A stretch of 64,000 nucleotides of DNA from positions 39,749 through 103,748 of the forward strand of contig NZ_AMSI01000018.1 in the NCBI RefSeq assembly GCF_000300515.1, read 5' to 3'. The first letter of the stretch is position 1, and each line of letters begins with the position of its first letter. Origin of the DNA: Nitratireductor indicus C115. Lineage in GTDB: Bacteria; Pseudomonadota; Alphaproteobacteria; Rhizobiales; Rhizobiaceae. Below are positions 54,631 through 64,000 of this stretch, one piece after another. Under the pieces are notes generated by a model. The model worked only from the letters and a program-made list of their open reading frames with translations, did no database searches and was not told where the DNA came from. A program made the position numbers and the translations under genes.

Positions 54631-55501
54631 GGCTCGTCCGACGCTTGGCATGCTTCACGCCGAGGCGCGCGCACGTCTTGCGCAGGCGGGTATAGAGGAT
54701 GCTGCTCTGGATGCGCGTCTTCTGGTCGAGCATTTTACCAAGTCATCGCGAACCGATGCTCTCGTGCGGCCTGAGCTGGAGATTGCCGCGCCAAGCGTCT
54801 CTGCGCTGGATGAGGCGCTGGCGCGCCGCATTTTGGGCATGCCGGTGCACCGCATCATGGGGCAGCGCGAGTTCTACGGTCTCACGCTGGGTCTTTCCGA
54901 CGAGACGCTGGAGCCTCGCCCCGATACTGAAATTCTCGTCGATCTTGTGCTGGGCGAAGCGCGGCAGGAGGGCGGGGAGGACCGTCCCTATCGCATTCTG
55001 GACCTCGGGACGGGAAGCGGTGCGATTGCTATTGCCCTGCTCAGTGCGCTGCCCTCGGCTTGCGCCATCGGCGCGGATATTTCGGAAGATGCCCTTGCAA
55101 CGGCGCGACGCAATGCCGATATGAATGGGGTAGGCGGGCGCTTTGTCGGATTGAGGTCCGACTGGTTCTCCGAAATCGAGGGACGTTTCGACTTCATCGT
55201 GTCGAACCCGCCTTACATACGAGAACATGACTGGAAGTCCCTGTCGCGCGAAGTGCGCGATTTCGATCCCCGCAAGGCACTTGTCGGCGGGGTGGACGGA
55301 CTGGATGCCTACAGGGCCATTGCCCAGGGGTGCCATGGGCATCTCGCGACGGGTGGAAGAGTGGCCGTGGAGATCGGATACGATCAGAAAGAAGCCGTCA
55401 CGCGGGTCTTCAAAGCGTGCGCGTTTCGGCGCGCGACTGCAGCCAAAGACCTTGCCGGCCATAACAGAGCGTTGATTTTTCACGCTGAAAAGACCCCGTG
55501 A
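54623..55501 (+). CDS. prmC: Release factor glutamine methyltransferase
   Basis: N5-methylates Gln of the GGQ motif in release factors. The 292-aa protein has an N-terminal helical domain, the SAM loop LDLGTGSG (about 126-133) and NPPY (195-198), the glutamine-binding motif. ATG 54623 lies inside the prfA end; the 8-bp overlap means coupled translation with its substrate gene. Confidence 0.95.
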   Translation: MAEARPTLGMLHAEARARLAQAGIEDAALDARLLVEHFTKSSRTDALVRPELEIAAPSVSALDEALARRILGMPVHRIMGQREFYGLTLGLSDETLEPRPDTEILVDLVLGEARQEGGEDRPYRILDLGTGSGAIAIALLSALPSACAIGADISEDALATARRNADMNGVGGRFVGLRSDWFSEIEGRFDFIVSNPPYIREHDWKSLSREVRDFDPRKALVGGVDGLDAYRAIAQGCHGHLATGGRVAVEIGYDQKEAVTRVFKACAFRRATAAKDLAGHNRALIFHAEKTP

Positions 55502-55824
55502 ATGGAAATGAAAAAAAACTTGGCATCGCAATCGAATGCGGCTAGTTTCCGGCTACCGGATGAGACGAAGCTGGCAGCGCCGTTATCGATTCGGTTCCCG
55601 AGGACTGGCTGTCATGGGTGGCGTTTTGGACGCCTAGGCTTCTTTACGGGGATTGTCCGGCAACTGACATGAAGCGGAACAGGATGGCCCTGTGCGCAGG
55701 ACATGCGCAGCGTGAGGCCGAGGGGAGATGTGAGACTGCTGGCTTCCCGCCTTCCCCGCCGCGTCGAGGGTCGAGTTTCTAACCAACTGTCTCAACAAGC
55801 AGTCTCGAAAACCAAGAGAGTCGA
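55502..55824. other. Gene-free stretch: long leader of the DUF4167 gene
   Basis: A promoter-like TTGGCA-N17-TAGTTT lies at 55520-55548, 277 bp before the gene start. The rest is moderately GC-rich with several short inverted repeats but no family I recognise and no convincing small gene. It could hold a long 5' leader or an unannotated small RNA. Confidence 0.4.
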
Positions 55825-56502
55825 ATGAGGCCACAACAGCAGAACAGGCGTATGCGCGGTCGCGGTAACAACAATAACCGCAAGGGACCAAACCCGCTGG
55901 CGCGTAGCTATGAGAGCAATGGCCCGGATGTAAAAATCCGCGGAACAGCGCAGCAGATCGCCGACAAATATGCGACTTTAGCGCGCGATGCGCAGAGTTC
56001 CGGCGATCGCGTTATGGCCGAGAATTATCTTCAGCACGCCGAACATTACAATCGCATCATCGCTGCCGCGCAGGCGCAGATCCAGCAGCAGCAGGGTGCG
56101 CGCGACCAGCGCGACGACGATGAGGATGACAGCGATGAGCGTGAAGCCTCCGAAAACCCCAATGTGAACGGTCGCAAGCAGCCTGCGCGCGTTGATGACG
56201 GCTCCGGCCCGCAGCCTGACATCGAGGGCGTGCCGGCAGAACTCGCGCTTACGGATGGAAATTCCAATTCGGGGCAGACCAATGGCCATGCGCACGAAGC
56301 CGCCAATGGCGACGAAGATGCTGCTCCGGTAAAGGCCGCGCCGCGCCGCCGCCCTCGTCCCGCCGCAGCGAAAGCCGAGGGCACGCCCGAGGCTGAAGGC
56401 GACGAAAAGCCTGTTCGCCGCACGCGGCGTCCGCGCACCCGCAACACCGAAGAAGGCGAGGCCGCAGCGGCTCCTGCCGAAGAGGCTGTGGCGCAGGGCT
56501 GA
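55825..56502 (+). CDS. DUF4167 domain protein
   Basis: A 225-aa protein with a basic, Gln/Arg/Asn-rich N-terminus (MRPQQQNRRMRGRGNNNN) and the DUF4167 core SNGPDVKIRGTAQQIADKYATLARDAQSSGD, followed by LQHAEHYNRII. The C-terminal half is low-complexity, rich in Ala, Glu, Arg and Pro. The basic ends suggest nucleic-acid binding, but function is unknown. It is found beside prmC in many Hyphomicrobiales. Confidence 0.88.
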   Translation: MRPQQQNRRMRGRGNNNNRKGPNPLARSYESNGPDVKIRGTAQQIADKYATLARDAQSSGDRVMAENYLQHAEHYNRIIAAAQAQIQQQQGARDQRDDDEDDSDEREASENPNVNGRKQPARVDDGSGPQPDIEGVPAELALTDGNSNSGQTNGHAHEAANGDEDAAPVKAAPRRRPRPAAAKAEGTPEAEGDEKPVRRTRRPRTRNTEEGEAAAAPAEEAVAQG

Positions 56503-56536
56503 GACCTGTTTTCAACGGCATTGTCGAAATGTTTTG

Positions 56537-56562
56537 AACGGCGGGAATTTCCCGCCGTTTTT
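56537..56562 (+). terminator. Terminator after the DUF4167 gene
   Basis: AACGGCGGGA and TCCCGCCGTT form a perfect 10-bp stem around ATT, followed by TTT. Confidence 0.88.
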
Positions 56563-56575
56563 CGTTTGTTCCTTC

Positions 56576-56604
56576 CTTGTCGGCTTCCCTTCCGCTCCCC
56601 ATAT
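56576..56604 (+). promoter_or_regulatory. Sigma-32 (RpoH) type promoter of clpB
   Basis: CTTGTC (56576-56581), 15-bp spacer, CCCCATAT (56597-56604). This matches the heat-shock consensus CTTGNN-N13-17-CCCCATNT and sits 125 bp upstream of clpB. Confidence 0.7.
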
Positions 56605-56728
56605 CCCATTCAACTGGACCTGCCTGTGATCGGTCGCGATAATCGACTTCATCCCGGCTGGTAGGGGGTCCGTCACCTTAGACATCGCCGGTGCCGCACA
56701 GCGGGCCGGCATGGAAGTGGAGACACAT

Positions 56729-59347
56729 ATGAATATCGAGAAGTATTCCGAACGCGTTCGGGGTTTCATCCAGTCTGCGCAGACCATGGCGCTTTCCAGG
56801 AATCATCAGCAGTTCGCACCAGAGCATCTTCTGAAGGTGCTGGTCGATGACGAGGAGGGGCTTGCCGCTTCCTTGATCGAACGCGCAGGCGGTCGTGCCC
56901 AGGATGTGCGGCTTGCCGTGGACGCTGCGCTCAAGGCCATGCCGCAGGTGGAAGGCGGTAACGGGCAGCTTTATATGGCCCAGCCCCTGGCCAAGGTTTT
57001 CGCCATCGCTGAAGAGCTTGCGAAGAAGGCTGGCGACAGCTTTGTGACGGTGGAGCGCCTGCTGACCGCTCTGGCCGTCGAGAAATCGGCGAAAACGGCC
57101 GATATTCTCGCCAAGGCGGGTGTTACCGCGACCGGCCTCAATCAGGTCATCAATGATATCCGCAAGGGCCGCACCGCAGACTCGGCGAGCGCGGAACAGG
57201 GTTATGACGCGCTGAAGAAATATGCGCGCGACCTGACCGCCGATGCCCGTGCCGGGAAGCTCGACCCGGTAATTGGCCGCGATGATGAAATCCGCCGGAC
57301 GATCCAGGTCCTGTCGCGGCGTACCAAGAACAACCCTGTGCTGATCGGTGAACCCGGCGTCGGCAAGACGGCCATCGCCGAAGGACTGGCGTTGCGCATC
57401 GTGAACGGCGACGTGCCTGAATCGCTCAAGGACAAGCAGCTGATGGCGCTCGATATGGGCGCGCTGATTGCCGGTGCGAAATATCGCGGCGAGTTCGAGG
57501 AGCGCCTGAAGGCGGTGTTGTCAGAAGTGACGGCGGCGAGCGGCAATATCATCCTTTTCATCGATGAGATGCACACGCTTGTGGGGGCCGGCAAGTCGGA
57601 CGGGGCAATGGATGCTTCCAACCTTCTGAAACCGGCTCTGGCGCGCGGCGAATTGCATTGCGTGGGTGCGACGACGCTCGACGAATACCGCAAATATGTG
57701 GAGAAGGATGCTGCCCTGGCCCGGCGCTTCCAGCCTGTGTTCGTCAATGAACCGACAGTCGAGGACACGATCTCGATCCTGCGCGGTCTGAAGGAGAAGT
57801 ATGAGCAGCACCACAAGGTGCGTGTTTCGGACTCCGCACTGGTGGCGGCTGCGACGTTGTCGAACCGTTACATCGCCGACCGTTTCCTGCCCGACAAGGC
57901 AATCGACCTGGTGGATGAGGCTGCTTCGCGCCTTCGTATGCAGGTCGATTCCAAGCCGGAGGCGCTGGACGAGGTTGACCGACGTATCATGCAGCTCAAG
58001 ATCGAGCGTGAGGCGTTGAAGGCAGAAAAGGACGATGCTTCCAGGGATCGCCTGACCAAGCTTGAAAAGGAACTGTCCGGTCTTGAAGAGGAATCGGCCC
58101 GGCTGACCAGCCGGTGGGCTGCCGAGAAGGATAAGCTCGGCCTTGCCGCTGACCTCAAGGGGCAGCTCGACGAAGCGCGCAACGAACTTGCCATTGCCCA
58201 GCGCCGTGGCGAATTCCAGCGTGCGGGCGAGCTTGCCTATGGACGCATTCCCGAACTTGAGAAGAAGCTCGCCGAAGCCGAAGCTCAGGGCGACGACGGC
58301 AAGGGCGGAATGGTCGAGGAGACCGTGACGCCGGACCATGTGGCCCATGTGGTGTCGCGCTGGACGGGTATTCCGGTCGACAAGATGCTGGAAGGCGAGC
58401 GCGAAAAGCTTCTGCGCATGGAGGACGAGATCGCCAAGCGGGTCGTCGGCCAGGGCGAGGCGGTGCAAGCCGTTTCCAAGGCGGTCCGGCGTGCTCGTGC
58501 GGGCCTGCAAGACCCGAACCGGCCGATCGGATCATTCATGTTCCTCGGCCCCACGGGTGTGGGCAAGACGGAACTGACCAAGGCGCTTGCGAACTTCCTG
58601 TTCGACGACGAGCAGGCGATGGTGCGCATCGATATGTCCGAGTTCATGGAGAAGCACTCCGTTGCCCGGCTGATCGGCGCGCCTCCCGGCTATGTCGGCT
58701 ATGAGGAGGGCGGTGTTCTTACCGAAGCCATTCGCCGCAGGCCCTATCAGGTGATCCTGTTCGACGAGGTCGAGAAGGCGCATCCCGATGTGTTCAACGT
58801 TCTGCTGCAGGTCCTCGACGATGGGCGTCTGACCGATGGTCAGGGCCGGACCGTGGATTTCCGCAACACGCTGATCGTCATGACCTCCAATCTGGGAGCG
58901 GAATATCTCGTCAATCTCGGCGAGGATGAGGATGTCGACAAGGTTCGCGACGAGGTGATGGGCGTCGTCAGAAACGCCTTCCGGCCCGAATTCCTCAACC
59001 GTATAGATGAGGTGATCCTGTTCCACCGGTTGCGCCGTCAGGACATGGGCCAGATCGTCCATATCCAGCTCGAACGGCTGGGCAGGCTCCTGACCGACCG
59101 CAAGATCAGCCTCTCGCTTGACGATGATGCGATCGAATGGCTGGCCAACAAGGGGTATGACCCTGCCTATGGTGCGCGGCCCTTGAAGCGGGTCATGCAG
59201 AAGGAACTTCAGGACCCCTTGGCCGAGAAAATCCTGAGCGGCGAGATTTTCGACAACTCGACGGTAAAGGTCACGGCAGGTTCCGACAGGCTGAACTTCC
59301 GACCGCAGCGCACGCAGCCGGAAGATGAGGCCGAACAGGCAGCCTGA
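56729..59347 (+). CDS. clpB: ATP-dependent chaperone ClpB
   Basis: Disaggregase working with DnaK. The 872-aa protein starts [13 protein letters not shown], with an N-terminal repeat domain, Walker A GEPGVGKT (207-214), [12 protein letters not shown], a coiled-coil middle domain (about 400-520) and a second Walker [11 protein letters not shown] near residue 605. The C-terminal YGARPLKR box is present. ATG 56729 follows GGAG at 6 nt. A sigma-32-type promoter precedes it. Confidence 0.97.
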   Translation: MNIEKYSERVRGFIQSAQTMALSRNHQQFAPEHLLKVLVDDEEGLAASLIERAGGRAQDVRLAVDAALKAMPQVEGGNGQLYMAQPLAKVFAIAEELAKKAGDSFVTVERLLTALAVEKSAKTADILAKAGVTATGLNQVINDIRKGRTADSASAEQGYDALKKYARDLTADARAGKLDPVIGRDDEIRRTIQVLSRRTKNNPVLIGEPGVGKTAIAEGLALRIVNGDVPESLKDKQLMALDMGALIAGAKYRGEFEERLKAVLSEVTAASGNIILFIDEMHTLVGAGKSDGAMDASNLLKPALARGELHCVGATTLDEYRKYVEKDAALARRFQPVFVNEPTVEDTISILRGLKEKYEQHHKVRVSDSALVAAATLSNRYIADRFLPDKAIDLVDEAASRLRMQVDSKPEALDEVDRRIMQLKIEREALKAEKDDASRDRLTKLEKELSGLEEESARLTSRWAAEKDKLGLAADLKGQLDEARNELAIAQRRGEFQRAGELAYGRIPELEKKLAEAEAQGDDGKGGMVEETVTPDHVAHVVSRWTGIPVDKMLEGEREKLLRMEDEIAKRVVGQGEAVQAVSKAVRRARAGLQDPNRPIGSFMFLGPTGVGKTELTKALANFLFDDEQAMVRIDMSEFMEKHSVARLIGAPPGYVGYEEGGVLTEAIRRRPYQVILFDEVEKAHPDVFNVLLQVLDDGRLTDGQGRTVDFRNTLIVMTSNLGAEYLVNLGEDEDVDKVRDEVMGVVRNAFRPEFLNRIDEVILFHRLRRQDMGQIVHIQLERLGRLLTDRKISLSLDDDAIEWLANKGYDPAYGARPLKRVMQKELQDPLAEKILSGEIFDNSTVKVTAGSDRLNFRPQRTQPEDEAEQAA

Positions 59348-59382
59348 CGGATTTAGGCAGAACAGGAAATGGGGAGGGAAGA

Positions 59383-59742
59383 ATGCAGGTCGACGCCTTT
59401 AACCGGCTTTGTTCTTCCCTTCCCCATGCCTCGCATGTGGTGCAGTGGGGTGGTTCACAGGTCTGGAAAGTGGGGGGCAAGGTGTTTGCCATCGGGTCAG
59501 GTGGCGATTTTCTCGACGTGTCCTTCAAGGTTTCCGAGCTCGCCTACGATATTCTCAAGGAACAGCCCGGCCTGCGGCCTGCTCCTTATCTCGCCTCACG
59601 CGGGATGAAATGGATACAGCGCCAGAGCGCCGAGGCCATGGATGATGCCGCGCTCGGCGATTATCTTGCCGAAAGTCATCGTCTTGTCGCTGCGGGTCTG
59701 ACCCGCAAGTTGCGGCGGGAACTGGGTTTCGAAGACGCATAG
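59383..59742 (+). CDS. MmcQ/YjbR family protein
   Basis: A 119-aa single-domain protein of the CyaY-like MmcQ/YjbR fold: FNRLCSSLPHASHVVQWGG, WKVGGKVFAI, FKVSELAYDIL, APYLASRGMKWIQR and the C-terminal LAESHRLVAAGLTRKLRRELG. These are the conserved blocks of the family, thought to bind DNA though the role is not settled. It lies 35 bp after clpB and may be read from the same promoter. Confidence 0.88.
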   Translation: MQVDAFNRLCSSLPHASHVVQWGGSQVWKVGGKVFAIGSGGDFLDVSFKVSELAYDILKEQPGLRPAPYLASRGMKWIQRQSAEAMDDAALGDYLAESHRLVAAGLTRKLRRELGFEDA

Positions 59743-59954
59743 ATCACATTGGTCAATCCTCTGGGCTTGCAGGGAACCCATGGTCGGCCCTGGCCGTTTC
59801 GCCCTTATGGATGCGCCCTCATTCCGCAGTTTGCGGTTGCAGGCGTTGCCATCTTCACGTCCGGTTCATCTACTATGGTGAAGAATTCGTCAAAACGCGA
59901 ATCGCCGGCGGGGCGGTTCGAGGCCTGTATTGTCTGGAATGAGGGGCAAAGGTT

Positions 59955-61454
59955 TTGAGATTGTATTTTCTGACGGCTCTTTTCCTGTCGGTTGCACCGG
60001 CTTCCGTATTCGCCAGTCAGTCCGACACCTCTTTGTATCCGGGAACGGGGGAGGTGCGTGGCGGCGGTGGGCTTCCGGGAATGCAATCCGTGCCCGCCGA
60101 AAAGCCGGTTCAGCTCGCTCAGAATTATGATTTCGATGTCTATGTCGATCAGCAGGGTCGGGAAATCATCGTCGACGCCTATACGGGGCGGGTCGTGGAG
60201 ATTCGCCCACCTGTAGAGGCGCCGCGGCAGCCGGTCTATCGGCAGCGGCAGGAGCCTCGCCTGCGTGAATGGAACGGCGAGTTCTATGATTTCAACGATC
60301 CGCAGGAGGTCGAGCGCTATCGCCGCGACCGCCGTTCCTATGGCCGTCAAGCTCCGGCGGACACCTATCAGGAGCCGGACTGGAACGACAATCGGCGCGC
60401 CACCCGACAGGAGCCCTCGTATGGCGGAAATGGCCAGGTGCAGCGTTCACCCTTGCCGGCGCCAGGCGGTCGCAATGATATGGCCTCTGTTCCCCGGCAG
60501 GAAATGAACCCCGATAACGGCTTCGACAATGGGCAGACCGGCAGCTTCCAGCGTGTGGACCCGACCAGGCAGCCGCTGCCCAATGAAAGCGCAGTGCTCG
60601 CGCCAACCGGTGCAACCGAGGAGGTTGCGCGCATCCAGATTCTGCTCGACAGGGCCAATGCTTCGCCCGGTGTGATCGACGGGCGCATGGGTGACAACGT
60701 CAACAAGGCGATCCGCGCCTATCGCGAGATCACCGGCGATACGGTGAAAACCTATGACAAGGACTGGGTGGAGGCGGAGCTGGAGCGCACCGGCGGCCCG
60801 GCATTCCAGGAATACACGATCACGGCACAGGACGCCGCCGGTCCTTTCATTGCCTCGGTGCCCGCAGACTACAGCCACAAGGCTCAACTCGATGCGTTGT
60901 CCTATACGTCTGTGACGGAGATGCTTGCTGAGCGTTTCCACATGGATGAGAAATATCTGATCGCGCTCAACCCCGGGGTCAACTTCAACCGGGCAGGCTC
61001 GATCATCAAGGTCGTCAATCCGGGCAAGAAGCTTGCCGGGCAGGTGGGGCGCATCGTTGCCGACAAGGCAAACAAGCAATTGCGTGTCTATGGCGAGGAC
61101 GGACGGCTGATGGCGGCATACCCCGCGACGATCGGCTCATCCGATACACCGTCGCCTTCCGGATCGCACACTGTGGCGCGGATCGCGCTGAATCCGGAAT
61201 ATACCTACAACCCGAAGATCAACTTCAAGCAGGGCGCCAATGACAAGGTCCTGCGCATTCCGCCCGGGCCGAATGGGCCGGTCGGATCCGTCTGGATTGC
61301 TCTGTCGAAGCCCACATACGGCATCCACGGTACGCCCGATCCTTCAAAGATCGGCAAGACTGCATCGCATGGATGTGTCCGCCTGACCAACTGGGATGCG
61401 GAGGAACTTGCCAAACGCGTCAAGCCGGGTGTCCCGGTCGTCTTCGAGGAGTAG
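59955..61454 (+). CDS. L,D-transpeptidase (YkuD domain) with peptidoglycan-binding domain
   Basis: A 499-aa exported enzyme making 3-3 cross-links or anchoring proteins in peptidoglycan. TTG start (MRLYFLTALFLSVAPASVFA) gives a signal peptide, then a Gln/Arg/Pro-rich region (about 40-200), a peptidoglycan-binding-like domain (about 215-260) and the YkuD domain with HGTPDPSKIGKT (His458) and SHGCVRL (catalytic Cys474). GAGGGG is 8 nt upstream of the TTG. It converges on the M23 peptidase gene, with repeat copy C between them. Confidence 0.9.
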   Translation: MRLYFLTALFLSVAPASVFASQSDTSLYPGTGEVRGGGGLPGMQSVPAEKPVQLAQNYDFDVYVDQQGREIIVDAYTGRVVEIRPPVEAPRQPVYRQRQEPRLREWNGEFYDFNDPQEVERYRRDRRSYGRQAPADTYQEPDWNDNRRATRQEPSYGGNGQVQRSPLPAPGGRNDMASVPRQEMNPDNGFDNGQTGSFQRVDPTRQPLPNESAVLAPTGATEEVARIQILLDRANASPGVIDGRMGDNVNKAIRAYREITGDTVKTYDKDWVEAELERTGGPAFQEYTITAQDAAGPFIASVPADYSHKAQLDALSYTSVTEMLAERFHMDEKYLIALNPGVNFNRAGSIIKVVNPGKKLAGQVGRIVADKANKQLRVYGEDGRLMAAYPATIGSSDTPSPSGSHTVARIALNPEYTYNPKINFKQGANDKVLRIPPGPNGPVGSVWIALSKPTYGIHGTPDPSKIGKTASHGCVRLTNWDAEELAKRVKPGVPVVFEE

Positions 61455-61471
61455 GTCCCGAGGCCGAGGTG

Positions 61472-61499
61472 GCGCAACCGTTTCATGAAAACGTTGCGC
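61472..61499 (+). other. Hairpin after the L,D-transpeptidase gene
   Basis: GCGCAAC-CGTTTC and GAAAACGTTGCGC pair with one bulge. No T-tract follows; a 3'-end structure is likely. Confidence 0.45.
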
Positions 61500-61590
61500 T
61501 GCTTCATCTTCTGGCTTTCGTCCGCGTTCGGAAGCCAGTCAATTCCAGTTGGTTGCAGATTCGCTTGGCGCGCTTCCGGCCTCTTTCCCC

Positions 61591-61693
61591 AGATCGGTTT
61601 ACTGTTTCACGGAAACCCTGAACCGATCTCTCTCTTTGTATTTCCGCATTTGTTCGGATGTCAGATGATTTCATCTGACTGCAAAATGCCCTA
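61591..61693 (-). repeat. Intergenic hairpin repeat, copy C
   Basis: In minus-strand order: TAGGGCATTTTGCAG, palindrome GTCAGATGAAATCATCTGAC, AAATGCGG, ATACAAAGAGAGAG and GATCGG/GTGAAACAG ends. It matches copy B closely over about 100 bp. It begins exactly at the TAG stop of the M23 peptidase gene. Confidence 0.8.
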
Positions 61694-63622
61694 GTTTCCG
61701 GAGGCGATCGAGAAGGGATTTTGCTCGGAATCCTTCAGGAGTGCATCGATGCGGTCGCGCTCGCGCTTGAAGGCCACCAGATCCTCACCCTTGAGCGAGC
61801 GGTTGTCGGGAAGGCGCACACGCATCGGGTCGACCTTCGTGCCATTCACCATCATTTCATAGTGCAGGTGATTGCCGGTGACGAGGCCGGTCGCGCCGAC
61901 GTAGCCGATTACCTGGCCCTGGCGGATGCGGGCGCCTGGCGTCACTCCCTTGGCGATGCCGCTCTGGTGATTGTAGGAGGTCTTGAAGCCATTATTGTGC
62001 CGGATGATGGTCTGCCGGCCGTAGCCGCCGGCCCATCCTGCCTTTTCCACGACACCATCGCCGGCAGCGATGATGGGTGTTCCGCGCGGCGCGGCCCAGT
62101 CGACGCCGGTGTGCATCTTGCTGTAGCCCAAAACGGGGTGGCGGCGCATGCCGAAGCCGGAGGTGAAGCGACCGTTCGGGACAGGGTTGCGGAGCATGAA
62201 ACGGCGGGCGCTTCGGCCTTCGTCGTCGAAATAGTCGGCGGTTCCGTCCTGGAACTGGAAACGATAGAAGGTGCGGGCCTGGCCGCCAAAGCTGGCCTTT
62301 ACATAAAGAAGGGCCGATTCGGAGGTGGCGTTGCCATTTGCATCGGGCGCGGAAAAGAAGACGTCGAGTTTATCGGCAGGCGACAGGCGCGCCTGAAAGT
62401 CGACATCCGCGGAAAGAAGCTTGACCAGTCGCTTGGTCATTTCCGGCGTCAGCCCATAGGAATAGGCCGCGCGATAAATGCCGTCATAGGCGAGAGGCAG
62501 GTCCGCACGAGCGCGTCTTGGAGCGGCGGGATGGTCCAAAGCTGCCAGTAGAACCGGGTTTACCTCCGGCTCGTCCGCCGGTACGAACTGATTGCGGTCG
62601 TCGAGCGCAATGGTGAGCATGTGCTTCTTACCATTATATACGCTGGCGCGCATGATGTGGCTTTTCTCGCCTACCGTTTCCACGCCGATGCGCAGAATTG
62701 ACCCTGCCTTGAGTTCCTTCGTGTTCAGAAGCTTGCTGATCGCCTCGATCATTCCGTCGGCTTCCTTGCCGATATAGCCGGCCTGCTTGAAGACGTCGGC
62801 AATGGCGCGGTCTGTGCGGAAGGGAATCAGGTCTTCGGCGAATTCCGGAGCGAGCTCCGGCGCCGTGCGCGAAGCAACGGAGACGTTCTCCCTGACGATG
62901 CGGGCGTTGAAGGCGGAAAGTGCCTGAGTGGAGAGGGTTTCTCCGAAGCGCTGCGGATCAACATAATGAAGCGAGGCAACCTGGACCGCGCCGTCGGTGA
63001 GGATGGCGCCCGTATTGCGCACCATCACCTCGACCTCTTCGGTCGTCAGGCTGCGCGCGGAATTGAAGGTTTCCGTGTCGAGCGGAAAATCGACGGTCTT
63101 GAGCGCCACCTCGCTTTCCACCTTGGCGCCGTAGATCAGCCCCATGCGGGCGGTGCTCGCGGCTCCGTCTTCGGCAAATACGGTGAGCGGGTCGAAGGGC
63201 GGGTAATCCTTGGTGGCCGGATGGTTGGCGGTGAGCGACATTCTCACATGCACGAAAGGCAGGGTGCGCACCACATCCGTGTCGCCGCTGCGAATCATGG
63301 TGGAGACTTCCATGGTGCGTCGCTCATCGGCACGACTCACCGTGCGGGGGGTAACGAGGCGCGATGTCTTGGCTGCGCCGATGTCGTCATTGCCCATCTC
63401 GCCCAGAAGCGCGATTTCGGGCGGGGTGGCCAGCTGCTGGCGCCCGTCCAGGGCAGCCGAGAGCGCCACCCCCATCAGGACGGTGGAGGTGATGCCTGTA
63501 AGAAATGTGCCGACCAGCCAGCGTGCGGAAATCTCACGGCGGTCGGGAGGGCCGCTGCGACCGTCCGCTACAATGGGGGCTTCTTCGCCTAATGTTTCAC
63601 TAGCGGGCGTGCTGCTGTTCAT
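61691..63622 (-). CDS. M23 family murein endopeptidase with membrane anchor
   Basis: A 643-aa cell-wall hydrolase. One transmembrane helix (about 34-58) is followed by a long periplasmic region with OapA/LysM-like and beta-rich segments, then the M23 domain with HTGVDWAAPRGT and HLHYEMMVNG supplying zinc ligands. The G-rich GDGVVEKAGWAGGYG segment is typical. Start ATG 63622 (MNSSTPASETLG) is chosen; 43 extra residues upstream lack support. The stop TAG is part of repeat copy C. Confidence 0.9.
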   Translation of the reverse strand: MNSSTPASETLGEEAPIVADGRSGPPDRREISARWLVGTFLTGITSTVLMGVALSAALDGRQQLATPPEIALLGEMGNDDIGAAKTSRLVTPRTVSRADERRTMEVSTMIRSGDTDVVRTLPFVHVRMSLTANHPATKDYPPFDPLTVFAEDGAASTARMGLIYGAKVESEVALKTVDFPLDTETFNSARSLTTEEVEVMVRNTGAILTDGAVQVASLHYVDPQRFGETLSTQALSAFNARIVRENVSVASRTAPELAPEFAEDLIPFRTDRAIADVFKQAGYIGKEADGMIEAISKLLNTKELKAGSILRIGVETVGEKSHIMRASVYNGKKHMLTIALDDRNQFVPADEPEVNPVLLAALDHPAAPRRARADLPLAYDGIYRAAYSYGLTPEMTKRLVKLLSADVDFQARLSPADKLDVFFSAPDANGNATSESALLYVKASFGGQARTFYRFQFQDGTADYFDDEGRSARRFMLRNPVPNGRFTSGFGMRRHPVLGYSKMHTGVDWAAPRGTPIIAAGDGVVEKAGWAGGYGRQTIIRHNNGFKTSYNHQSGIAKGVTPGARIRQGQVIGYVGATGLVTGNHLHYEMMVNGTKVDPMRVRLPDNRSLKGEDLVAFKRERDRIDALLKDSEQNPFSIASGN

Positions 63623-64000
63623 TCCCGGAGGCGCCTCGATGCGTGGCCCTTGTTGTTCTCTATATACTGTGGGCCCTCGCGGACCCGGCAATTCTGCATC
63701 GCTGGGCCCGCGAATGCAGTGGAATTTGACTGCTGCTCCGACGCAAGTCAACGCTCGGAACGGTAGGCAGCATGTGTCGGTGCCGTAAGCGGTGGCACCT
63801 GCCAGTTGCCTTTGGCGGGACCAATGCTGCCAAAAGCGACCGAACCGATGCTGCTTATTGATCGGCTAGAGCTCAAATTAGACTCGAATATGACCGTTGG
63901 TGGACGATCCCCAGGGGGGGAATCCAGCATTCCCAAGGGGTGCAGGGGAAAAGCCAAATCCGTGTCGTAAAAAATTCAAAAAACTTAGAAAATGTCGTTG
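63623..64000. other. Gene-free stretch at the right edge
   Basis: Upstream region of the M23 peptidase gene. A TATATA (63661-63666) could be part of its -10 element, but no good -35 is seen at the standard distance. The last 150 bp are AT-richer with A-runs near 63965-63990. No gene is convincing; a gene beginning beyond the window is possible. Confidence 0.35.

Overview
The window is a GC-rich, densely packed core-chromosome segment of an alphaproteobacterium, most likely a Hyphomicrobiales (Rhizobiales) member near Mesorhizobium, Nitratireductor, Chelativorans or other Phyllobacteriaceae. The evidence is a SAM-II riboswitch in front of metA, the gene content (DUF2125, TIGR02302/DUF4175, DUF4167 and DUF1178 proteins, a CpdR-like regulator, PtsP), the neighbourhoods secA-PPIase-argJ-acetyltransferase-mutT and argH-lptM-lysA, and TTAA-N7-TTAA CtrA-type sites. 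The genus is an inference. I see no plasmid, prophage, insertion sequence or CRISPR array.

Layout. 1-1240: metA (cut by the left edge, minus strand) with promoter, SAM-II aptamer and terminator. 1.2-10.3 kb: hisC-tyrC, a DUF2125 protein, gamma-glutamylcyclotransferase, PlsC, YdcF, ftsEX, hpt and cpdR. 10.3-17.2 kb: DUF4175 protein, lysA-lptM-argH, a TlpA-like thioredoxin and a QueD-like protein. 17.5-20.5 kb: a Tat-exported small protein with a GGDEF-EAL membrane protein. 20.8-26.3 kb: hydroxyacyl-CoA dehydrogenase, etfBA, rhomboid protease, cobalamin adenosyltransferase, HIG1-like protein and SDR. 26.4-32.5 kb: YihY, EamA transporter, GluQ-RS, AlkA, HNH protein, DsbB, YqaA and tRNA-Leu(CAA). 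32.5-40 kb: acyl-CoA synthetase, a flippase/acyltransferase pair and secA. 40-48.9 kb: PPIase, a TetR pair with twin operators, argJ, acetyltransferase, mutT, an orphan Flp pilin, methyltransferase, comF, and grxC-nitrilase-DUF1178. 48.9-64 kb: ubiG, lysC, ptsP-prfA-prmC, a DUF4167 protein, clpB, MmcQ/YjbR, an L,D-transpeptidase and an M23 endopeptidase.

The genes form several working groups: amino-acid synthesis (metA, hisC, tyrC, lysA, argH, argJ, lysC), cell division and envelope (ftsEX, PlsC, secA, DsbB, L,D-transpeptidase, M23 peptidase), fatty-acid oxidation and its electron transfer (hydroxyacyl-CoA dehydrogenase, etfBA, acyl-CoA synthetase), translation and proteostasis (GluQ-RS, prfA, prmC, clpB, PPIase), and signalling (cpdR, ptsP, GGDEF-EAL). 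Readable control sites include the SAM-II riboswitch, a sigma-32-type clpB promoter, CtrA-type boxes upstream of ftsE and the pilin gene, twin TetR operators, and a palindrome over the etfB promoter.

The least explained items are the Cys-free Tat-exported partner of the GGDEF-EAL protein, a 95-bp run of consecutive inverted repeats at 36956-37050, a hairpin repeat family that sits directly at gene 3' ends, and a QueD-family protein lacking the usual catalytic cysteine. I found no clearly new multi-gene system. Start codons were chosen from ribosome-binding sites and family N-termini and may be off by a few codons.
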